Positions 58,829 to 64,000 of a stretch of 64,000 nt of DNA are shown here, one piece after another. The position numbers and the translations under genes were made by a program. This stretch comes from Enterococcus songbeiensis. Its GTDB lineage: Bacteria; Bacillota; Bacilli; Lactobacillales; Enterococcaceae. Within the stretch, counting starts at the first letter, position 1. Each line of letters opens with the position of its first letter. The notes under the pieces were generated by a model. The model saw nothing but the letters and a program-made list of their open reading frames with translations, was not told where the DNA came from and did no database searches. The stretch covers positions 119,274 to 183,273 of the forward strand of contig NZ_BJDS01000007.1 in assembly GCF_005405265.1 (NCBI RefSeq), read 5' to 3'.

Positions 58829-59492
58829 TTTATTCGAATCCGGTACCAGTATCCAGTGGAGTGATCTGCTGATTTGTATTCTTGTCTCACTTGCCTTAGG
58901 CCAGTTAGTGGCTCGCGTGCATATGGTCCGCAATGTTTATACCAAAAGCTTTGTCGTAACACTGGCAGTTTTGCCGGTTTTAGTACAATCCGTGATTATG
59001 CTGGTCAACGGGAATCTAGGAACCGGTCTGGCAGTTGTCGGAGCCTTCAGTCTGATTCGCTTTCGTTCTGTTGCCGGCGGGTCCAGGGAGATCACCAGTA
59101 TTTTCTGGTCAATGGGAATTGGGATTGCCACCGGGATGGGGTATGTCATCTATAGTGTGATTTTTTCTTGTATCGTTGCTGTATTCTTGATTCTTTTGCA
59201 TCTCTTTCCTTTTGGAGATCGTTCAAAAGTTGCAGAACGAGAATTAAAAGTAACCATTCCGGAAGATTTGGATTATCCTGATTTATTCAATGATATTTTT
59301 GAAACCTACACTTACAGCAATAAATTAAATTCAGTTCGGACAACCACCATGGGCAGTCTTTATGAATTACGCTATATCTTACTGTTAAAAGATGAAAAAA
59401 AAGAAAAAGAATTAATTGATGCAGTTCGGATTCGCAATGGCAATCTACCAGTAGTACTGGGAAAAGTTGCGACAAATCGCGATGAATTGTAG
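58818..59492 (+). CDS. DUF4956 membrane protein
   Basis: The 224-residue protein has about four helices in the first 130 residues with the family hallmark GNLGTGLAVVGAFSLIRFRSVAGGSREI, followed by a cytoplasmic alpha/beta tail of about 90 residues. DUF4956 proteins are regularly paired with VTC-domain proteins and may form the membrane path or regulator for the polymer; this is inference. AAGGAGGAAATCACAC precedes the ATG inside the VTC gene. Confidence 0.88.
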   Translation: MLSSLFESGTSIQWSDLLICILVSLALGQLVARVHMVRNVYTKSFVVTLAVLPVLVQSVIMLVNGNLGTGLAVVGAFSLIRFRSVAGGSREITSIFWSMGIGIATGMGYVIYSVIFSCIVAVFLILLHLFPFGDRSKVAERELKVTIPEDLDYPDLFNDIFETYTYSNKLNSVRTTTMGSLYELRYILLLKDEKKEKELIDAVRIRNGNLPVVLGKVATNRDEL

Positions 59493-59504
59493 AAAGGAGC
59501 CACT

Positions 59505-61361
59505 ATGAAAAAGAAACTAATTTATTCCTTACTGCTTTCAAGTTTGATTTTGACGGCTTGCTCGCAACAATCTACTTCAGACAGTTCGGCAACAGAAATC
59601 ACTTCTACCAGCAATAGTTCTTCAACGACAACTGCGGTCAGTACAAAAACAACAGAGTATTACGGCAATTACGAAGAAGAGGATCTCGTTACCGACTATG
59701 ATGAAGCTTCCGCAACCAAGATCACTTTATCCGACGATTCGACGGTTGATGGAGAAGGCGTAACAGTTGAGGATCAAACCGTAACCATTACCAAAGCCGG
59801 TACCTACGTAATCAGCGGCTCTTTAAGCAATGGTCAGTTGGTTGTCAGTGCCGGAAAAGAAGACAAGGTTCGTTTGATTTTCGAGGATGTCTCAATCACC
59901 AATAGCGGCGGACCGGCAGTAACTATTCAAAGTGCGGAAAAAGTTGTCACTACATTGGTCAAAGGGACTACAACTACTTTAAAAGATGGATCTGACTATC
60001 AATTAGCAGCAGATGAAACAGAACCGGATGCTACTTTTTACAGTAAAGAAGATTTAGTAATCAATGGTGAAGGAACATTAAACGTTGAAGGTAATTACAG
60101 CAATGGCATTCGCAGCAAGGATGATCTTGTTTTAATTTCCGGTACCTATACGATTACTGCAAAAAATAATGCGTTGAAAGGAAAAGATGCGGTCTCCATT
60201 CGTGACGGGGAATATACTTTAACGACTACAGAAGGAGACGCTATCCAAGCCAACAACACGGAAGATACCTCGAAGGGTTACATTGCCATTGATGGCGGAA
60301 CCTTTACGATTTCCAGTGGTCGTGATGGCATTCAAGCAGAAACCAATGTCAGCATCCAAAATGCCGAGATGTCCATCAAAACAGCAGACGGTGCAGCAAG
60401 CCAATCTCTTTCAACAGAAGAAAGCTATAAAGGCCTCAAAGCCGGCAGTAAGATTCTCGTATCCAGCGGTACGTACACGATTGACAGTGCGGATGATGCC
60501 CTTCACAGTAATGATACAGCAGAAATCACAGGGGGCGAATTCACGATTGCAACCGGTGATGACGGTATCCATGCGGACAATGAATTAACCATTAGTGATG
60601 GAACCCTCGCAATCAGCGAATCCTACGAAGGAATCGAAGCCAGTGTGATCGCAATCAGCGGCGGAGATATCCAAGTCACTGCCAGTGATGATGGCTTGAA
60701 CGCAGGTGGTGGTAGTGATACGGATGAAGGAACCGGACAATTCGGTGCGGATTCCTTTGGCGGTGGCGGTGCTGGTGGGGATCAAGCAGATGACAGCAAG
60801 AGTCTGACCATCAGTGGTGGAACCTTAGCCGTCAATGCAGAAGGAGATGGTCTTGATAGTAATGGAAATATCACCATGTCTGGAGGAACAGTCACTGTTG
60901 ACGGACCAACCAACGGCGGAAATGGCGCATTGGATTATGGTGGAACCTTTGATTTGTCAGGAGGTACGTTGATTGCTGCCGGCAGTTCAGGTATGGCACA
61001 AAATATCAGTGACAGCTCCACCCAAGCAGCAGTCGGAATTTATTTTGACAGTTCACAAGCTGCTAACACCCTTGTAAGTATTGTTGACAGTGATGGAAAT
61101 ACCGTTGCAACATTTAAACCAAGTAAAACTTATCAATTCGTGGCCATTTCAACACCTGAAATGACGCAAGGAAAAACCTATACCATCGTTAGCGGTGGCT
61201 CCACGGATGCACAGGATACAAATGGGCTGTATGAAACAGGAACGGAAACCAACGGAGATGAACTGGGCTCCTTTGAATTATCTGATATCGTAACAAACGT
61301 TTCCCAATCAGGTGAAATGGTTTCTGGTAGCCAAATGGGCGGCGGACCAGGCGGACATTAA
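59505..61361 (+). CDS. Cthe_2159-type carbohydrate-binding lipoprotein
   Basis: A 618-residue secreted protein. The signal peptide ends in the lipobox LILTAC at about residues 14-19, so it is a lipoprotein and a client of LspA. A Ser/Thr-rich linker runs to about 60. The rest is a repetitive right-handed beta-helix with many TISGGT/ITSGD and DDGIHADN/SDDALHSND rungs. A Gly-rich loop lies near 405-425, and the protein ends in GGGPGGH. Cthe_2159 itself binds polygalacturonate and cellulose; the ligand here is unknown. Third gene of the VTC unit. Confidence 0.88.
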   Translation: MKKKLIYSLLLSSLILTACSQQSTSDSSATEITSTSNSSSTTTAVSTKTTEYYGNYEEEDLVTDYDEASATKITLSDDSTVDGEGVTVEDQTVTITKAGTYVISGSLSNGQLVVSAGKEDKVRLIFEDVSITNSGGPAVTIQSAEKVVTTLVKGTTTTLKDGSDYQLAADETEPDATFYSKEDLVINGEGTLNVEGNYSNGIRSKDDLVLISGTYTITAKNNALKGKDAVSIRDGEYTLTTTEGDAIQANNTEDTSKGYIAIDGGTFTISSGRDGIQAETNVSIQNAEMSIKTADGAASQSLSTEESYKGLKAGSKILVSSGTYTIDSADDALHSNDTAEITGGEFTIATGDDGIHADNELTISDGTLAISESYEGIEASVIAISGGDIQVTASDDGLNAGGGSDTDEGTGQFGADSFGGGGAGGDQADDSKSLTISGGTLAVNAEGDGLDSNGNITMSGGTVTVDGPTNGGNGALDYGGTFDLSGGTLIAAGSSGMAQNISDSSTQAAVGIYFDSSQAANTLVSIVDSDGNTVATFKPSKTYQFVAISTPEMTQGKTYTIVSGGSTDAQDTNGLYETGTETNGDELGSFELSDIVTNVSQSGEMVSGSQMGGGPGGH

Positions 61362-61406
61362 GACTAAAAAAGCGACTCTCATGTGTGATGAGGGTCGCTT
61401 TTAGTC
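61362..61406. terminator. Bidirectional terminator between the lipoprotein and relB genes
   Basis: GACTAA-AAAGCGAC-tctcat pairs with atgagg-GTCGCTT-TTAGTC around gtgtg. This long stem starts at the lipoprotein stop codon. Confidence 0.85.
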
Positions 61407-61446
61407 ATATTTATAATAATTTTTGATAAAGCGAGTCAATGCTTGC

Positions 61447-61695
61447 TTATCTCTCAATGTCAATTGACCGGCTTTTTTCACTTTCAGCCGCATTCATCAG
61501 CTCAAGATTGATTTTTTCTTCTTTCGTCAAAGCAAGAGAAAAGGGGACTTCACCTTGCGCTTCAACCCGTTTGTAGAGTGCTGTAATCATGGTCGTTTGA
61601 TTCAAGCCTAACGAGTCCAAAACTGCCTCTACATTGTTCGCAAGATTTCGATCGATATTTACTTGAATTTTCTTTTTCCGATCTTTTGTTTCCAT
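61447..61695 (-). CDS. RelB/DinJ-type antitoxin without an adjacent toxin
   Basis: The 82-residue protein has an N-terminal ribbon-helix-helix (KKIQVNIDRNLANNVEAVLDSLGLNQTTMITALYKRV) and the RelB-like EGEVPF-type segment GEVPFSLAL, followed by a charged tail that would bind a toxin. No RelE/YafQ-like gene lies next to it on either side: downstream is a terminator, upstream a divergent MBL gene. The ATG at 61695 follows GAGGTGATTGAT. A GTG at 61704 overlaps that site. Confidence 0.85.
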   Translation of the reverse strand: METKDRKKKIQVNIDRNLANNVEAVLDSLGLNQTTMITALYKRVEAQGEVPFSLALTKEEKINLELMNAAESEKSRSIDIER

Positions 61696-61719
61696 ATCAA
61701 TCACCTCGTAGTGCTATTA

Positions 61720-61733
61720 TCCTACCAGTAGGA
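61720..61733. promoter_or_regulatory. Palindrome upstream of the relB-type gene
   Basis: TCCTAC-CA-GTAGGA is a perfect 6-base inverted repeat, 25 bases upstream of the antitoxin start. RelB-type RHH proteins usually bind such sites to repress their own promoter. Confidence 0.55.
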
Positions 61734-61858
61734 GTGAATAACAACTTTCAGGAGTCCAATGTATTTTTTATTTATCCAAAAAAATGAATTTAACAGGAAA
61801 TTTTATATAATCTGACTGGTACTAACGTTATACTTTAGTTAAAAGGAGGAGAAGGAGC

Positions 61859-62641
61859 ATGTATCAAGAGGATTGGTTTACTGTTACCAAATTAAATGAG
61901 GAGACTTTTGCGATTAGTGAGTATGGGCACTGGGAAAAGGTTCACTCATTTTTGCTGATTGGAAAAACAAGCGCTGTACTGATCGATACCGGACTTGGAA
62001 TCAGCAACATAAAGGAAGTAGTCTCCACACTGACTGATAAAGAAATTCTCGTACTGACAACTCATGTTCATACCGATCATATTGGCTCCCACGGTGAATT
62101 CAGTGAAATTGCTGTTCACGAAAAAGATGCTGATTGGATGGTTCACGGCATACAAGGACTAACCATCGAACAAATCAGAAAAGATATTGCCAGAGATATT
62201 ACAAAACCAACGCCTAAAAACTTTAATCCGAAAAATTACCGCCCGTTTACAGGAAAACCAAGCATTTTGCTTAAAGATAATGATGTCATTTCTCTTGGAG
62301 ATCGAGAGTTGCGAATTCTGCATACGCCGGGACATTCACCAGGACACATTTCTATTTTGGACGAGAAGCATCGCTTTTTATTCACTGGTGATTTATTGTA
62401 CGATCAAACACCGATTTATGCATTTTATCCTTCGACAAATCCTGCAGACCTGGTAGATTCACTTGCCAGAATTTCGAAGCTGACTAACATCAGCAAAGTT
62501 TTTGGTTCTCACAATACATTGGGATTAAATCCAACGCTATTGATTGAAGCCGAACACGCTGCTAAATATTTGAGAAATCATCACTTGGATCATTTTGGTA
62601 CAGGAATTCATGTGTTTAATGGATTTTCGATTAGGTTTTGA
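61859..62641 (+). CDS. MBL-fold metallo-hydrolase
   Basis: The 260-residue protein has the metal-binding THVHTDHIGSHG motif near residue 64, then HTPGHSPGHISI near 160, FTGDLLYD near 180 and GSHN near 217. Zinc-dependent hydrolases of this type act on lactones, thioesters, nucleic acids or glyoxalase substrates; the substrate is not decided. AAAGGAGGAGAAGGAGC precedes the ATG. It is a single gene with a TATAAT at 61806-61811, in an otherwise accessory region. Confidence 0.88.
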   Translation: MYQEDWFTVTKLNEETFAISEYGHWEKVHSFLLIGKTSAVLIDTGLGISNIKEVVSTLTDKEILVLTTHVHTDHIGSHGEFSEIAVHEKDADWMVHGIQGLTIEQIRKDIARDITKPTPKNFNPKNYRPFTGKPSILLKDNDVISLGDRELRILHTPGHSPGHISILDEKHRFLFTGDLLYDQTPIYAFYPSTNPADLVDSLARISKLTNISKVFGSHNTLGLNPTLLIEAEHAAKYLRNHHLDHFGTGIHVFNGFSIRF

Positions 62642-62735
62642 TAAATTGGGGTTTGAGACGGAAGATTATATAGAAAAAGAAAGAGAGCTGCATCAACAAC
62701 TCTGCCATTTCAAGAGTGACGGTTTGCTAAGTTGA
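62619..62735 (+). pseudogene. Possible gene remnant overlapping the MBL gene end
   Basis: In another frame, an open stretch encodes MDFRLGFDKLGFETEDYIEK and continues ERELHQQLCHFKSDGLLS before TGA. It has no ribosome binding site and starts inside the MBL gene. The protein-like composition suggests the tail of a lost gene, but it could be chance. Confidence 0.25.
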
Positions 62736-62739
62736 TTCT

Positions 62740-63147
62740 TTATCCTCGTTTCACTTTACCAGATGTTTCAAGGTAATTTGAAACGGACATCTTGAGTTCA
62801 TCGAAATTCTGATTGCTGGTAGTAATGTTTACTATGAAGTCTACAGCCTCTTTTTGTGTGAAAGAAGTGGAGCAATCATTAATCATCAAAAAAGTGATCA
62901 TTGCAACAAGGGCTGTTCGTTTATTCCCGTTATGAAAAGGATGCTTTTTTGCCAAGTTTATCGCTAATATTGCCGCCTTATCATAGAGGGTGGGATATAA
63001 TTCTTCTCCGAATACGACTTGTTGTGGCTGATTTACCGCCATATCTAATGCAGCTGCATCCTTAATTCCTATCATTTCACCTTTTGAAACTTCGGTGATC
63101 ACTTTTGCATTAATTTTTACAATGTCTTTGACTGTTAAAAATCTCAT
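62740..63147 (-). CDS. Doc (death-on-curing) family toxin
   Basis: The 135-residue Fic-fold protein has HPFHNGNKRTA at residues 69-79. That gives the Doc motif H-x-F-x-N-G-N-K-R with the catalytic histidine and arginine intact. Doc of phage P1 phosphorylates EF-Tu and stops translation; this homologue probably does the same. Its ATG overlaps the stop of the antitoxin gene by 4 bases, so the two are translated together. Confidence 0.92.
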   Translation of the reverse strand: MRFLTVKDIVKINAKVITEVSKGEMIGIKDAAALDMAVNQPQQVVFGEELYPTLYDKAAILAINLAKKHPFHNGNKRTALVAMITFLMINDCSTSFTQKEAVDFIVNITTSNQNFDELKMSVSNYLETSGKVKRG

Positions 63148-63383
63148 AGATCAACTAAATCCTTGATTGCTTGGTTGTATTGTTCCATCACGGAATCAAC
63201 GATGGCGTCAACATTCACTTCCTCAGCGGCTTTTACCATTCTAACGGAACCATCGCTTTCAAAAATATAACTAATTGATCCTCCAGTATTTACTTGTAGC
63301 CAGTTTTTAACTTCTGGTGGTACGGTTGTTACATCACTATTTCCAGATTTCCGAACTTTATACTTCTTAGTTTCATTTTTCAT
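63144..63383 (-). CDS. AbrB/MazE-like antitoxin of the Doc toxin
   Basis: The 79-residue protein has an N-terminal swapped-hairpin DNA-binding domain (KYKVRKSGNSDVTTVPPEVKNWLQV) and a C-terminal helix (VDAIVDSVMEQYNQAIKDLVDL) suited to bind a Fic-fold toxin. P1 Phd has a different DNA-binding domain, so this is a mix-and-match type II system. GGAGGTG precedes the ATG, and operator-like repeats overlap the start region. Confidence 0.88.
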   Translation of the reverse strand: MKNETKKYKVRKSGNSDVTTVPPEVKNWLQVNTGGSISYIFESDGSVRMVKAAEEVNVDAIVDSVMEQYNQAIKDLVDL

Positions 63384-63428
63384 AGTATATACACCTCCGA
63401 TAGTATATACATAATTATAGTAGATACA
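63382..63428. repeat. Three direct repeats at the Doc antitoxin promoter
   Basis: ATAGTATATACA occurs at 63382-63393 and 63400-63411, and ATAGTAGATACA (one change) at 63417-63428, at spacings of 18 and 17 bases. The core GTATATAC is itself palindromic. The first copy overlaps the antitoxin start codon and the second lies just upstream of its ribosome binding site, which fits autoregulation by the antitoxin. Confidence 0.7.
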
Positions 63429-63473
63429 GAGTGAAATGTAAATACAGACACACTTTTGTCTAGTTTTAAAATC

Positions 63474-63632
63474 ATGAAGTTGACTAATATAGAAGAGATA
63501 TCTAAGCTTGTATAAATATATTGGTGTGTAGATGATAACGGGATGGAGCGGGTTGTTGTGCCATTTTATAATGATGGAAGATGGGCAGCAGCAACTAAAA
63601 AGGAAGAGAAAACGGCGAAAGAAAATATCTAG
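63474..63632 (+). pseudogene. Degenerate short reading frame in the right-hand gene-free stretch
   Basis: Reading from ATG at 63474 gives MKLTNIEEISKLV, a TAA at 63513, then in the same frame IYWCVDDNGMERVVVPFYND and GRWAAATKKEEKTAKENI to a TAG. The protein-like composition on both sides of one stop suggests a decayed gene, but there is no ribosome binding site and no family recognised. Confidence 0.3.
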
Positions 63633-64000
63633 AATGTTGTTGGCTATCTTTGAGTGATTGATAACCGCAACTAAAATACAATAGCTTCGTAAGTATGCCT
63701 AAAAAGAACTCTGGAAAAATTTCTACCATATCCCAAAAAATGAAAAATTTTTCTAGAGATATGTAATGCACTAATTGGCCGATAAGTAAACATCTGATTA
63801 TAACTTAATAAGTTTTACATTAAATAACGTTGTATAGTTCCAATGTAGAGTTTGGTAGGGGGTAAATCATTACTAAATTTGGTCAAAAAAAAAAGACCTT
63901 TCACTATTAAAAAATCCCCCGAGAACTCCTGGATAGCAAAATAAAGCGCAACAAACCTCCACAAACTTATATTGATGCTCGTTATTTAATATGATACGAT
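63633..64000. other. Gene-free AT-rich stretch at the right edge
   Basis: I see no open frame of useful length, no RNA gene and no clear mobile-element end. A GGTC-A10-GACC arrangement lies at about 63880-63900. The stretch follows a toxin-antitoxin pair and a decayed frame, so it may be the edge of an accessory region. Confidence 0.5.

Noticed and set aside
60219..61200. Repetitive DNA inside the lipoprotein gene as a possible repeat array
   Set aside because: The periodicity comes from beta-helix rungs in the protein. It is not an exact DNA repeat and not a CRISPR array.
63880..63900. GGTC-A10-GACC as a terminator or mobile-element end
   Set aside because: The four-base arms are too short, the A run is in the loop and no gene ends nearby.

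Overview
The window reads as a chromosome segment of a low-GC Gram-positive coccus of the Enterococcaceae, probably Enterococcus or a close relative. The reasons are the protein types throughout, the aroE-aroF-aroB-aroC-tyrA-aroA-aroK-pheA order followed by a psr-like LCP gene, an EbsA/RNase H pair, an EfbA/RqcH gene, a T-box in front of alaS, and strong AGGAGG ribosome binding sites. The species is an inference. I saw no rRNA, tRNA, insertion sequence, prophage or CRISPR array.

Layout. 1-8.2 kb: end of an rRNA methyltransferase gene, M32 carboxypeptidase, HD protein, small unknowns, VanZ-RDD membrane protein, DEAD-box helicase, a GNAT gene broken by an amber codon, and an FGE-fold protein. 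8.2-14.4 kb: T-box and alaS, CDF transporter, cardiolipin synthase, RNase H-like protein. 14.5-19.4 kb: EbsA-like protein, fhs, a HEPN-like/CBS protein, lspA and rluD. 19.4-31.2 kb: a PyrR-controlled leader and a complete pyrimidine operon (pyrR-P-B-C-carA-carB-K-D-F-E). 31.2-36.4 kb: HD protein, alpha carbonic anhydrase, LysR regulator, rqcH, a DUF1622 protein and a membrane-anchored unknown. 36.4-39.4 kb: a TrpXYZ-type ABC transporter behind a Trp leader peptide. 39.4-47.8 kb: the aromatic amino acid operon behind a Tyr/Phe leader peptide. 47.8-55.5 kb: LCP and DegV proteins, a DUF6530-like/AAA-VWA/membrane module, proC and iadA. 55.6-61.4 kb: two transcription units of envelope and polymer genes (GT2-GtrA, phosphodiester glycosidase, VTC domain, DUF4956, Cthe_2159-type lipoprotein). 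61.4-64 kb: an accessory end with an orphan RelB antitoxin, an MBL hydrolase, a Doc/AbrB toxin-antitoxin pair and about 570 bases with only gene debris.

The most notable result is a pair of matching ribosome-mediated attenuators. Each has a strong promoter and a short peptide of 18 or 20 codons: one has two Trp codons, the other Tyr-Tyr-Phe-Ser-Tyr-Phe. Each peptide ends in AGA TAG. Five RNA segments follow that can pair 1:2, 2:3, 3:4 or 4:5, and 4:5 is terminator-like in both. The two leaders look like copies of one cassette retuned from Trp to Tyr/Phe, in a lineage where T-boxes usually do this job. A second notable result is a CiaR-type direct repeat (NTTAAG-N5-WTTAAG) placed just upstream of a -10 box at both transcription units of the envelope-polymer cluster, which suggests that one OmpR-family regulator controls both.
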